From: Xanthobacteraceae bacterium
GTDB taxonomy: Bacteria > Pseudomonadota > Alphaproteobacteria > Rhizobiales > Xanthobacteraceae
Direction: 5' to 3'
Length of the DNA: 64,000 nt
Assembly: GCA_030041005.1 (NCBI GenBank)
Contig: JASHOR010000185.1
Location: 1-64,000, forward strand
The notes below the pieces were generated by a model that was given only the letters and a program-made list of their open reading frames with translations, had not been told where the DNA came from and searched no databases. The position numbers and the translations under genes were made by a program. Positions 56,210 through 64,000 of this stretch are shown piece by piece. The number at the start of each line of letters is the position of its first letter. The stretch's first letter is position 1.

Positions 56210-57184
56210 CTATGCCGCCAGCCGCGCGCGATCGTGCGGCTGGCCCAGATCGACCGGCGTACCCTTGGGGATGACGCCGTTCGGATTGATGCGGGCGATC
56301 GAGTAATAGCTGATCACGTAATAACGCGGCCTCACGGTCTCGGCCACGCCCGGCACCCGATAAAGTTCGCGCATGTAATTTGACAGATTGGGAAAGTCGG
56401 CGATGCGGTTGCGGTTGCACTTGAACAGGGCAAAATACGCGACGTCGAAGCGCACAAGCGTGGGAAACAGTCGCCAGTCGGCTTCGGTAATCTGGTGGCC
56501 GACGAGATAGCGCTGGCGTCCAAGCCGCGCTTCCAAGTCGTCAAGCGTTGCAAACAGAGCGTCGTATGCCGCCTCGTAGGAGGCCTGCGAAGTCGCGAAG
56601 CCGCTGCGGTAGACGCCGTTGTTGACGTTGGCATAGACGAGCGCGTTGATGCGGTCGATCTCGCCGCGCAAGTTTTTCGGATAATAATCCGTCGGATCGG
56701 CGCCGATACCGTCAAACTCGCTGTTGAGCATGCGGATGATTTCGGACGATTCGTTGTTCACGATGCGTCGAGTCTTGGTATCCCACAGCGTCGGTACGGT
56801 GACCTTGCCGGTGTAGTGCGGTTCGCTCGCCGTGTAAGCCTCATGCAGGTAGCGGAATCCGTTGACGCGGTCGGGGATGCAATCGGGGAACGCCGGGTTA
56901 TCTTCATACATCCATCCTTGCCGCTTCAATCCCGGAATCGCATAGGCGACCGTGATTGCCTTATCGAGCTTCTTGATCGCGCGGTAGATCAGGGTGCGAT
57001 GCGCCCACGGGCAGCCGTGGGCGACATAGAGGTGATAGCGGCCTGGTTCGGCCTTGAAGCCTGAGGAGCCGTCTGCCGTGATGCGGTTGCGGAATTGACT
57101 CTCGGCTCGGAGAAACTCGCCGGCCTTGCCGGTTTCAGCGGCAAGCACGTCATCCGTCCATTTGCCGTCAATCATGATCCCCAT
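56210..57184 (-). CDS. Glutathionyl-hydroquinone reductase (ECM4/YqjG-type GST)
   Basis: The 324-residue Xi-class GST has the active-site motif CPWAHR (Cys58) after RYHLYVAHG, with NNESSEIIRMLN and LSNYMRELYRVPGVAETV. These enzymes reduce glutathionyl-hydroquinones. Start/stop overlap with rpe (TGATG) and a two-base gap to purB show a tight three-gene operon whose members have no obvious common pathway. Confidence 0.93.
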   Translation of the reverse strand: MGIMIDGKWTDDVLAAETGKAGEFLRAESQFRNRITADGSSGFKAEPGRYHLYVAHGCPWAHRTLIYRAIKKLDKAITVAYAIPGLKRQGWMYEDNPAFPDCIPDRVNGFRYLHEAYTASEPHYTGKVTVPTLWDTKTRRIVNNESSEIIRMLNSEFDGIGADPTDYYPKNLRGEIDRINALVYANVNNGVYRSGFATSQASYEAAYDALFATLDDLEARLGRQRYLVGHQITEADWRLFPTLVRFDVAYFALFKCNRNRIADFPNLSNYMRELYRVPGVAETVRPRYYVISYYSIARINPNGVIPKGTPVDLGQPHDRARLAA

Positions 57185-57870
57185 CAGGCAGCCTCCCCGC
57201 GCGCCAGCGCCGCTGCGTTGCGGATCGCCGCGATGTTGGCGCCATATGAACTTGGCGAGCGGTCCTTAAACACTGCCGAGCCGGCAACGAAGGCGTTCGC
57301 ACCGGCGCGCGCCACCGCCGGCGCGATGTCGGACGTAATGCCGCCGTCGATCTCGATGTCGATCGGCCGGCCGCCGGCCATGGCCCGCAAATTGCGCACC
57401 TTGTCGAGGGCGCCGGTAATGAATTTTTGTCCGCCGAAGCCGGGATTGACCGACATGACCAGGATCAGATCTACGAGGTCGATCACGTTCTCGACCGTGA
57501 TCTCCGGCGTGCCTGGGTTCATGGTGACACCGGCCTTCTTGCCGAGAGCGCGGATGTGCTGCAGCGATCGGTGAATATGGGGACCTGCTTCGACGTGCAC
57601 AGTAATGTGGTCGGCGCCGGCCTTGGCGAAAGCCTCGAGATAGGGATCGCAGGGCGCGATCATCAGATGCACGTCGAGCGGCTTTTTTGTGTATTGCCGA
57701 ATTGCTTTCACCACGTCCGGCCCGATGGAAATGTTGGGCACGAAATGGCCATCCATCACGTCGACATGGATCCAGTCCGCGCCCGCCTGATCGACCGCGC
57801 TTACCTCTTGGCCGAGTTTGGCGAAATCGGCGGATAGAATCGACGGGGCAATGATGAGGGGGCGTTGCAC
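57184..57870 (-). CDS. rpe: Ribulose-phosphate 3-epimerase
   Basis: Pentose phosphate pathway epimerase, 228 residues: [31 protein letters not shown] (metal ligands Asp and His), [13 protein letters not shown] and EIDGGI. First gene of the rpe-GST-purB operon. The stop overlaps the next start by one base. Confidence 0.96.
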   Translation of the reverse strand: MQRPLIIAPSILSADFAKLGQEVSAVDQAGADWIHVDVMDGHFVPNISIGPDVVKAIRQYTKKPLDVHLMIAPCDPYLEAFAKAGADHITVHVEAGPHIHRSLQHIRALGKKAGVTMNPGTPEITVENVIDLVDLILVMSVNPGFGGQKFITGALDKVRNLRAMAGGRPIDIEIDGGITSDIAPAVARAGANAFVAGSAVFKDRSPSSYGANIAAIRNAAALARGEAA

Positions 57871-58105
57871 GAAAGCCTCCGGTTTGCCGCTCGCCTAACA
57901 TGCCGCTACCGAGGCGGCAACGCGCCATCCGCGAAAGCCGGCAATAATTGCCCGATTGCCCGGCACGGCGGCAAATCCTCGCTTCGGTGGATGGCGCAAG
58001 GCTCCGAAATTCCATTGTTTTCCGTAGTTTGCCCGACGGCCCCGGTTTTGCATCGGGCGGCGAGGTGCAGCGCGTATAAGCCGGTCGCCACTCGGAGGAG
58101 TTTCC

Positions 58106-58789
58106 ATGTCCCTGTCCGTCAATGGCACGAACGCCAATAATCCATTCGCCTATCTGCAATCGCTCTGGCAGCAAACGTCGGGATCGAGCGGCGCTCAGGG
58201 ACAATCGGACCCCTTGTCCAGCCTGCTTGCAGGGCTCGATCAGCAAGGGGCCGGCGGCACCTCTTCGGCCGCTGGAACAGGATCGTCGGGCAGCACCGCC
58301 GGCGTATTTGGCAGCACGCCGCAGTTCGACTCCCAGGTCCTCCAGGTTCTTATGGCGCTGCAGGCCGGCGGCGAAAACTCCACTGGGCTCGCTTCGCAAC
58401 TGGGCAACACCATCGACGCCGGCGATCAAGCCGCCGGTCAGCAAGGCCAGGCGACAGCGCAGTCTCAAACCGGCCAGCATCATCGCCACTTTCACATGGG
58501 AAACATGGCGAATGCCCAGGCCCAAGATTTGCTGAACGCCGCTGATGGTGGCACTACCAGCCAAACCGTCACCAATGCCAACGGATCATCGACCACGACC
58601 ATCACCTACGCCGACGGCTCCAGCGTGGCCATGACGACCGCCGCACCCTCAAGTAGTGATTCTTCGTCGGATAGTTCCAGCTCATCGACAGGCTCGACCG
58701 TTGCAGGCAACAACCTGATCGAGCAACTGATCCAGATGCAGGCGCAACTGGTCAATTCGGCGAGCACGCAAGGGATCGCCACGGCCTAG
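58106..58789 (+). CDS. Unrecognised Ser/Gly/Gln-rich protein
   Basis: The 227 residues are strongly compositionally biased (Ser, Gly, Gln, Ala, Thr), with no signal peptide or membrane segment. Visible parts are LSVNGTNANNPFAYLQSLWQQ at the start, a histidine cluster QHHRHFHMGNM near residue 125, a Thr-rich sheet-like stretch (TSQTVTNANGSSTTTITYAD) near 150, a run of 17 Ser/Asp residues near 183-200, and a helical C-terminus, NNLIEQLIQMQAQLVNSAS. This resembles N- and C-terminal ends of exported axial or RTX-like proteins, but I cannot assign it. A strong Shine-Dalgarno CGGAGGAG supports expression. Confidence 0.6.
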   Translation: MSLSVNGTNANNPFAYLQSLWQQTSGSSGAQGQSDPLSSLLAGLDQQGAGGTSSAAGTGSSGSTAGVFGSTPQFDSQVLQVLMALQAGGENSTGLASQLGNTIDAGDQAAGQQGQATAQSQTGQHHRHFHMGNMANAQAQDLLNAADGGTTSQTVTNANGSSTTTITYADGSSVAMTTAAPSSSDSSSDSSSSSTGSTVAGNNLIEQLIQMQAQLVNSASTQGIATA

Positions 58790-58869
58790 TCCTAGTCCGG
58801 CCGCTCGCACTCGCCACACTGGACTTCGCTGCTGTCACGGGATACCGCGAGACCACAGCGGAGAATGCC

Positions 58870-60117
58870 GTGGCTCGCGTCGATGTCATCGTGCTGGGGG
58901 CGGGGATCGTCGGAACCTCGATCGCACTGAATCTCTCCAAGCGCGGGCTTGCGGTTGCGCTGGTCGACCGTAGCGGAGCGGGCGAGGGCACCTCCTACGG
59001 CAATACCGGCATCATCGAAGGTAATACCATCTTCCCGCAGGTCTTTCCGTCCGATTGGCGTGCGCTCCTTCGCATCGCGCTCAAGCGGGCGCCCGAAGCC
59101 AATTATCATCTGACCTTTTTGCCCATCATTGCACCTTGGCTCGCGGCGTTTCGCGCTGCCTCGCGGCCGGCTAAGCTGCTCGAGACCGTGCACGTCATGC
59201 GGCCGTTATTTGCGCGCGCCGTCGCGGAACATGAAACGCTTATCGGCGAGGCCAAAGCCGAGCGGTATGTGCGTCGCAACGGCTGGCTCAAACTTTACCG
59301 CGGCGATCGCTCGTTCGCCGCCCAGGCGCGCGAACTTGAACTGGCGTCGAACCTCGGTATCGGCAACCGCGTACTCGACGGCGAAGCGGCACGGGCCCTG
59401 GAGCCGTCGCTTAACCCGATCTTCCGCCATGCGGTTCATTGGACCGGCGCAATGAGCGTGAGCAATCCGCTGGCGTTGACGCGCGCTTATAGCGAACGGT
59501 ACGCCGCTCTCGGCGGAATTACGCTGACCGGTGATGCGCGCTCCCTGCATCGCACTGAACCACATTGGCGCGTCGACACGGCGGCTGGACCGCTCGATGC
59601 CGGCGATGTCATCGTCGCGCTCGGGCCCTGGGCACCGGATGTGCTCAGCCCGCTCGGCGTCAAACTGCCGCTTGCCGTCAAGCGCGGCTATCACCGCCAT
59701 TTTGGCGCAATGGGCAACAGCGCGCTTGGCCGTCCGGTCCTCGATGCCGAGAACGGCTATTGCCTCGCGCCCATGGAGCAGGGCATCCGCCTGACGACCG
59801 GCGCTGAATTCGCTGCGCGCGACGCGGCACCTACGCCGGTGCAGTTTCGACGGCTGTTGCCGGCGGCTCGCGAATTGTTCGCACTTGGGAACCCGATCGA
59901 GGCGCAGCCGTGGCTCGGCGCGCGCCCGTGCTTCGCCGATTCCCGGCCGGTGATCGGCCGGGCTCCGGGGCATCGCGGACTATGGCTTGCCTACGGCCAC
60001 GGTCATTGGGGCTTGACGCTCGGGCCGGCAACCGGCCGGCTCATCGCCGAGATGATGACAGGGGTCGCGCCTTTCTGCGATCCGAAGCCTTACGGAGCAG
60101 AGCGCTTTCTTCACTAG
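58870..60117 (+). CDS. FAD-dependent D-amino-acid dehydrogenase-like oxidoreductase
   Basis: The 415-residue DAO-fold flavoprotein has the N-terminal FAD motif DVIVLGAGIVGTSIALNLSKRG (GxGxxG) and SYGNTGIIEGN, resembling DadA. The C-terminal block GARPCFADSRPVIGRAPGH and WLAYGHGHWGLTLGPATGRLIAE (FAD/dimethylglycine-type) completes it. The start is GTG 58870, with GGAGA upstream. Substrate is likely a D-amino acid or secondary amine. Convergent with the deacetylase-like gene. Confidence 0.9.
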   Translation: MARVDVIVLGAGIVGTSIALNLSKRGLAVALVDRSGAGEGTSYGNTGIIEGNTIFPQVFPSDWRALLRIALKRAPEANYHLTFLPIIAPWLAAFRAASRPAKLLETVHVMRPLFARAVAEHETLIGEAKAERYVRRNGWLKLYRGDRSFAAQARELELASNLGIGNRVLDGEAARALEPSLNPIFRHAVHWTGAMSVSNPLALTRAYSERYAALGGITLTGDARSLHRTEPHWRVDTAAGPLDAGDVIVALGPWAPDVLSPLGVKLPLAVKRGYHRHFGAMGNSALGRPVLDAENGYCLAPMEQGIRLTTGAEFAARDAAPTPVQFRRLLPAARELFALGNPIEAQPWLGARPCFADSRPVIGRAPGHRGLWLAYGHGHWGLTLGPATGRLIAEMMTGVAPFCDPKPYGAERFLH

Positions 60118-60127
60118 AGCGGTTGCG

Positions 60128-61273
60128 CTATCGCCCGCCCACGGTCGTCACTACACCCGATCCCGGTCGCGTGCCGGTGTCGCCCATCCTCTGCTGTTGT
60201 CGCACCATGTCGTCGTACTTGGCGAGCGTCGCAACCGGGTCCTTCGGCACCATGTGCACTACCTTGTAGCCGTTGAGCTTGAGCTGGCGCAGCAGGTCCG
60301 GAAGCGCTTGCGCGGTCGCGATCTGAAAATCCTGCAGCAGAATGATGCCGTTGCCGCGCTCTTTCAGTTTTGTCATCACCGTGTCGATTATCTGCTGCGG
60401 CCGATGGAATTTGGAATCGAACGAATCGATGTCGGTCGAAAAGATCGCGATGTTTCTTTTGCCAAGGTACGAGAGAAGGGGCGGCGGCTCGCGCAGATCG
60501 GGAAAGCGAAAGAATGGCGCAGTCGGCGCGCCAGCGGCCATGCGCACTGCGCTCGTGCCCATCTCGATCTCTGTCTCGGCCGCATCGAGATCGGTCGCAT
60601 ACGGGCTTCTGGCCAAGTCCTGGTATGACCAGGTGTAGCTGCCAATGGTGTTGCCGGCTGCAGCAACCTCCCGGACAATTTCGGGATACCGGATCGCGCG
60701 CTCACCGAGTTCGAAGAACGTAGCCTTCAGGCACTGATCGGCAAGCGCCTTGAGCACCGCGGCGGTCGTTCCCAGGCGCGGACCATCGTCGAACGTCAGC
60801 ACCACCTCCTTATCGCGAAGAAATTCGTGCCGCTGGAAATGTCCGACGCCGAAGGCTGGTCCTCCTGTCGTGTCAACCTGCACGGTGCGCGAAAGACCCA
60901 TCCCTTCGGGATTGTCGCAGTGGGAAATGCGAGCGGACGGGCTGCCGGCGCCGGTCTGGCCGGTGCCTGCAGCGGCGGCGGCCATGCGGGAGGCGTTCGG
61001 AGCAGTCGGATTCGACGACTGTGCGAGGCTGGTCGGCGCCGCCGGACTTGGAGCAGGAGCCGATCCCCCGCTCGCAGTACCGGATGCATGAGCGGAAAGC
61101 GTGGGCGAACCTGCGGCCGATGGCGGGCTCATGGGAGGTGTGGTGACGCGAGGCGCCGCCAACCTGGTCAACAACGCGCCGCCGCGTTCCGCCGCGTTGT
61201 GCGTCGCCGTGACGCCGAACGCCGCAAGTCCCAGGACCGCCAGTACCGCGACTACGACGACCAGCAGCCTCAT
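60128..61273 (-). CDS. Polysaccharide-deacetylase (NodB-fold) protein lacking metal-ligand histidines
   Basis: The 381-residue protein has an N-terminal membrane anchor/signal (LLVVVVAVLAVLGLAAFGV), a Pro/Ser/Ala-rich linker (about 40-115) and a NodB-fold domain. Motif 1 is intact: TFDDGP with Asp162/Asp163. Motif 2, normally His-x3-His (as in NHTWSHPDL), reads GSYTWSYQDL with Tyr213 and Tyr217. Motif 5, normally LLHD, reads LLQD with Gln314. Motif 3 reads FFRFPDL instead of FRPPY. The fold is otherwise complete, so this looks like a pseudoenzyme, perhaps a polysaccharide-binding or scaffold protein. It is anchored facing the periplasm. Confidence 0.88.
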   Translation of the reverse strand: MRLLVVVVAVLAVLGLAAFGVTATHNAAERGGALLTRLAAPRVTTPPMSPPSAAGSPTLSAHASGTASGGSAPAPSPAAPTSLAQSSNPTAPNASRMAAAAAGTGQTGAGSPSARISHCDNPEGMGLSRTVQVDTTGGPAFGVGHFQRHEFLRDKEVVLTFDDGPRLGTTAAVLKALADQCLKATFFELGERAIRYPEIVREVAAAGNTIGSYTWSYQDLARSPYATDLDAAETEIEMGTSAVRMAAGAPTAPFFRFPDLREPPPLLSYLGKRNIAIFSTDIDSFDSKFHRPQQIIDTVMTKLKERGNGIILLQDFQIATAQALPDLLRQLKLNGYKVVHMVPKDPVATLAKYDDMVRQQQRMGDTGTRPGSGVVTTVGGR

Positions 61274-61384
61274 CGGGCGTTATCCGTCCGCTACACTTGA
61301 TTTCAATGAAAGCACAGTCGTCGCGCGAGTCAACGACGCAAAAGTACAACGATGCTCGTCAAGCAAGACGAGCAAGTCTTTGTG

Positions 61385-61418
61385 ATTCCTCGCACCATTT
61401 TATAATTCCTCGCACCAT
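61385..61418. repeat. Direct repeat ATTCCTCGCACCAT, two copies 20 bases apart
   Basis: Fourteen-base copies at 61385-61398 and 61405-61418 are exact; the start-to-start distance is 20 bases, about two helical turns. They lie about 110-145 bases upstream of the deacetylase-like start, on the other side of a perfect 8-bp hairpin (TGCTCGTC 61351-61358 with GACGAGCA 61365-61372). The hairpin may end the peptidase transcript. A tandem operator is possible, as is simple duplication. Confidence 0.5.
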
Positions 61419-61445
61419 GCAGTATTGCGTCGCGCTGCGGAAGAA

Positions 61446-62435
61446 TTAGCCGGTGAACTGATCCTTCCAGCTTCTCACGGCTCCGGGAAATGGAAGTGTG
61501 GCTGCTTCGAAGACGCCGCGCGCGATCGCGCGCGCGACCACGTCGGCCGCGACTGCGCCCAGCCTCGTCATGGCAAACAGCGGGTCTGGGAGCGCGCGGC
61601 GCCCGCTGGAGACGGCATAAGCTATGTCGCCATCGAGCGGCGTGTGCACCGGGTAAATGGCGCGCGACAAGCCGGATTGAGCCATGACCGCCAATCGCTT
61701 GGCCTGCGCCTTGGTGAGGATCGCATCGGTCGCGACCACAACGAGCGTGGTGCTGGAATGCGGACTGCCCTTTGTGGGCGGGTCGAGCGGCGCCGGCGGG
61801 AAGGGGTTGGGTAGCCCGCGACCGCCGAATTCGCCATTGCGTTCGAACGGCGCCGCCCAAAACCAAGGGCCTTGGCCGACCAGCACGCTGCCGACGGCGT
61901 TGACCACGGCCAGCGCCCCCACCACGAAGCCGTCGCCGCTCTGCGCCGAGGCGGAGCCAATCCCACCCTTACAGTTGACCGTCGTGGCGCCGGTGCCGGC
62001 CCCGACGCTGCCAAGGTCGAAGTCGAAAGCGGCCGCGGCAGCCGCCGCATAGCCAAGATCGCGATAGGGCGGAAAGCGGCCCCATTGCTTGTCGCCGCCA
62101 TTGTTGAGGTCGAACAGGATTGCCGCGGGAACGATTGGCACGCGCGCGCTGCCCACGGCGAAGCCGCGACCCTGCTCCCCGAGCCAAGCCTGGACGCCCG
62201 AAGCAGCGTCAAGTCCGAATGCCGAGCCGCCGGACAGCGTGATCGCGTCAATGCCCTCGACGGTCTGCGCGGGGTCAAGCAGTGCGCTCTCGCGGGTACC
62301 TGGACCGCCGCCGCGCAGGTCGATGGACGCGACCGCCGGCCGTTCAAAGATGATTGCGGTCACCCCGGACCCGAGCCGCACATTCTGAGCGTGGCCGACT
62401 TGGACGCCAGGCACATCGGTGATGAGATTGCGCAT
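61446..62435 (-). CDS. P1/DmpA-family (S58) peptidase, self-processing
   Basis: The 329 residues from ATG 62435 start MRNLITDVPGVQVGHAQNVR, the family N-terminus. Next come LSGGSAFGLDAASGV, GAGTGATTVNCKGGIGSAS and, at about residue 225, SSTTLVVVATDAILTK. In relatives (DmpA, BapA, NylC) the chain autocleaves before a Ser/Thr in the last block and the new N-terminal residue is the nucleophile; here a Thr of STTLVVVATD is the candidate. Substrate (beta-amino or D-amino peptides or amides) is unknown. Cytosolic by lack of a signal. Divergent from ccdA. Confidence 0.88.
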   Translation of the reverse strand: MRNLITDVPGVQVGHAQNVRLGSGVTAIIFERPAVASIDLRGGGPGTRESALLDPAQTVEGIDAITLSGGSAFGLDAASGVQAWLGEQGRGFAVGSARVPIVPAAILFDLNNGGDKQWGRFPPYRDLGYAAAAAAAFDFDLGSVGAGTGATTVNCKGGIGSASAQSGDGFVVGALAVVNAVGSVLVGQGPWFWAAPFERNGEFGGRGLPNPFPPAPLDPPTKGSPHSSTTLVVVATDAILTKAQAKRLAVMAQSGLSRAIYPVHTPLDGDIAYAVSSGRRALPDPLFAMTRLGAVAADVVARAIARGVFEAATLPFPGAVRSWKDQFTG

Positions 62436-62465
62436 GGCGGCTATTGTAGCCGTTGATCGGCAAAT

Positions 62466-62511
62466 TTTCCCTCTCCCCGAAAGGCCTCCCGCAAGGGGAG
62501 CGGGGGCGCGC
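62466..62511. repeat. Short family B palindrome upstream of ccdA
   Basis: TTTCCCTCTCCCCGAAAGGC and CCTCCCGCAAGGGGAGCGGG form an imperfect palindrome with the same ends as the 33827-33989 element but no long interior. It occupies most of the 102-base divergent gap between the peptidase gene and ccdA. Confidence 0.6.
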
Positions 62512-62537
62512 CTTGCAATCGCCATGGGGCTTGGTGC

Positions 62538-63281
62538 ATGTGCTGCGTCATGCTCAATGTCACAGTCATTGCGGCGCTGCTGGCGGGTATGCTGAGCTTT
62601 CTCTCGCCGTGCGTGCTCCCTCTGGTGCCACCTTACCTTGTGTACCTGACCGGAACCTCGCTGGAACGCTTTGCCGAGCAAAAAGCCGCACCGGAGGTGT
62701 GCGGTCAGACAATCGCCGCCGCCTTCCTGTTCGTTCTTGGCTTCTCCACGATTTTTGTGACGCTCGGCGCCAGCGCCAGCGCAATCGGGGCCCTGTTACG
62801 CGCTTATTCCGGCGAGTTGGCGATCCTCGCCGGCGCCGTCATCATTCTCATGGGACTGCATTTTCTCGGTTTGACGCCGATCGCGTGGCTGATGCGCGAG
62901 AAGCGGCTCGATGTGGCCAAGCCCGTGGGCTTGTGGGGAGCATACTTGATGGGACTCGCCTTCGCGCTGGGCTGGACCCCGTGCATCGGGCCGATCCTCG
63001 CGGCGATCCTTGCTGTTGCGGCCTCCGAAGCGACGGTCGCCAGAGGGGCAGGACTGCTTGCGGTTTATTCGCTCGGTCTCGGCATTCCCTTCATCATCGC
63101 AGCATTCGCCGTGCAGCCGTTCGCCGCATTTCTTTCCCGCTTTCGCGCTCATCTCGGCCTGGTCGAGAAGGCGATGGGCGGCCTTCTCGTGCTCACCGGG
63201 ATCGCGTTTTTGACCGGTGCAGTCAGCGACGCCAGCTACTGGCTGTTGAGCACGTTCCCGGTGCTGGGCAAGATCGGTTAG
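62538..63281 (+). CDS. ccdA: CcdA-type cytochrome c biogenesis/thiol-disulfide transport protein
   Basis: The 247-residue protein has six membrane helices and the DsbD/CcdA cysteine motifs: LSPCVLPLVPPYLVYLTG (Cys in helix 1) and LGWTPCIGPILAA (Cys in helix 4). It moves reducing equivalents from cytosolic thioredoxin to the periplasm for haem attachment. The start is ATG 62538 or 62550; there is no clear Shine-Dalgarno. It converges on the binding-protein gene across a terminator. Confidence 0.92.
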   Translation: MCCVMLNVTVIAALLAGMLSFLSPCVLPLVPPYLVYLTGTSLERFAEQKAAPEVCGQTIAAAFLFVLGFSTIFVTLGASASAIGALLRAYSGELAILAGAVIILMGLHFLGLTPIAWLMREKRLDVAKPVGLWGAYLMGLAFALGWTPCIGPILAAILAVAASEATVARGAGLLAVYSLGLGIPFIIAAFAVQPFAAFLSRFRAHLGLVEKAMGGLLVLTGIAFLTGAVSDASYWLLSTFPVLGKIG

Positions 63282-63285
63282 CAAA

Positions 63286-63314
63286 AAGCCCGCCTTTAGA
63301 CACTGGGCGGGCTT
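63286..63314 (-). terminator. Rho-independent terminator of the leftward binding-protein gene
   Basis: AAGCCCGCC (63286-63294) and GGCGGGCTT (63306-63314) form a perfect 9-bp stem with an 11-base loop. On the minus strand the stem is followed by TTTTT (A-run 63283-63287 on the plus strand), the classic intrinsic-terminator form, placed 18 bases after the stop at 63333. For ccdA on the plus strand there is no T-run, so it serves the leftward gene best. Confidence 0.85.
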
Positions 63315-63332
63315 CGTGACTGGTTGGCGCCG

Positions 63333-64000
63333 CTAATCCGTCGGCGGCCCCGGCAATTGCACGTAGGTGATCTTGCCGCTCGGCAGCCTCTCCCATCGAT
63401 AGACGACGTAGTCGAGGCGGGTGACATCGCCCTTCTTGTCGTAAGAGATGGTGCCGATCACGGTGTGGAATTTCATGCCTGAATGCATGATCGCGGCGAC
63501 CTTTTTGGGATCGAGCGATTTGGCCGCGTCGGCCGCCTGCTGGATGATCTGTACCGCGGCATAGCTGTAGAGCGTGTAGGCCTCCGGATCGAAGCCCTTG
63601 GCGCGGAATTCCGCGACCACGCTCTTGGCTTGCGGTCGCTTGCGCGGGTCCGGCCCGTAAGTCATCAGCGTTCCGATCACTCCCGGTCCGCCGATCGAGG
63701 CGAATTCGTCGGTGGCGATGCCGTCGCCACCCATCAGTGGTGCGGTGACGCCCTGGTCGCGCATCTGCCGCACGATCAGGCCGCCCTCCGTATAGAGCCC
63801 GCCGAAATAAACGAGATCGGCGCTGGACTGTTTGATCTTTGAGATCAGCGCCGAATAATCCTTCTCGCCGGTATTGATGCCTTCGTAGAGCACCTCCTTC
63901 ATGCCGCCGGCCCTGATCGTCTTCAGCGTCTCGTCGACGAGACCCTTGCCGTAGGTGGTCTTGTCGTTGACGAAGGCGATCTTCTTGCCTTTGAAGTGCG
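63333..64000 (-). CDS. Branched-chain amino acid ABC transporter substrate-binding protein (5' partial)
   Basis: C-terminal part (about 222 residues) of a LivK-like periplasmic receptor. The frame is open to the window edge, reading HFKGKKIAFVNDKTTYGKGL, then DYSALISKIKQSSADLVYFGGLYTEGG and PLMGGDGIATDEFASIGG. The Met at 63902 is internal, not a start. Likely receptor for leucine/isoleucine/valine or a related ligand. The gene's beginning and any liv permease genes lie to the right of the window. Confidence 0.92.
   Translation of the reverse strand, partial: HFKGKKIAFVNDKTTYGKGLVDETLKTIRAGGMKEVLYEGINTGEKDYSALISKIKQSSADLVYFGGLYTEGGLIVRQMRDQGVTAPLMGGDGIATDEFASIGGPGVIGTLMTYGPDPRKRPQAKSVVAEFRAKGFDPEAYTLYSYAAVQIIQQAADAAKSLDPKKVAAIMHSGMKFHTVIGTISYDKKGDVTRLDYVVYRWERLPSGKITYVQLPGPPTD

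Overview
The window is about 64 kb of high-GC, gene-dense chromosome from an alphaproteobacterium. Protein sequences, gene order and intergenic repeats all point to Rhizobiales near Bradyrhizobiaceae/Xanthobacteraceae. Markers for that placement are a short-LID adenylate kinase, Atp12, a DUF1476 F1-ATPase inhibitor (zeta type), class II DAHP synthase, purSQL, an Atm1-type ABC exporter, the DUF2865 and DUF2059 proteins, and many GC-rich palindromic intergenic repeats. I see no rRNA, tRNA, CRISPR, phage or insertion sequence. This is core chromosome with small accessory insertions.

Layout. Bases 1-8575 hold the end of the S10-spc-alpha ribosomal cluster (rplE to rplQ with secY, adk and rpoA). 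Bases 8767-13964 carry a Deg protease, rarA, an RluC-like pseudouridine synthase, a small secreted protein and a 5'-truncated SRPBCC gene. Bases 13978-18671 are a leftward operon for a GltD-like iron-sulfur flavoprotein plus a two-subunit 2-oxoacid:ferredoxin oxidoreductase (korA, korB). Bases 19024-30869 are housekeeping: atp12, moaA, a PEGA lipoprotein, gph, rpiA, a DUF2059 protein, gor, DAHP synthase, nadE, a DUF2865 protein and maiA. Bases 31121-42846 include DoxX, cysS, a DUF559 nuclease-like gene, an acetyltransferase, cimA, a VOC protein, a LOG-like protein, an Atm1-type transporter, psd-pssA, an HpaI-type aldolase and the zeta inhibitor.

Bases 43092-49484 are the purine block purC-(AMDase homologue)-purS-purQ-(DUF429)-purL-bolA-grxD. 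Two genes foreign to purine synthesis lie inside it, and the DUF429 gene is start/stop-overlapped on both sides. Bases 49599-57870 hold rpsD, an OFA-type MFS carrier, murI, a NMT1-type binding protein divergent from a bicupin protein, and the operon rpe-glutathionyl-hydroquinone reductase-purB. Bases 58106-64000 hold an unrecognised Ser/Gly/Gln-rich protein, a DadA-like oxidase, a polysaccharide-deacetylase-fold protein lacking all metal-ligand histidines, a P1/DmpA-type peptidase, ccdA and the 3' end of a branched-chain amino acid binding protein.

Four families of dispersed palindromic repeats run through the window. Some sit inside the ribosomal operon. One seems to supply the ribosome binding site and start of a gene (DUF559), and another lies inside the open reading frame of the pseudouridine synthase. 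The least ordinary items are the deacetylase pseudoenzyme, the translationally coupled DUF429 gene in the FGAM synthase operon, the gltD-korAB operon, the AMDase homologue and the repeat/gene hybrids. I did not find a clear multi-gene defence or mobile system.
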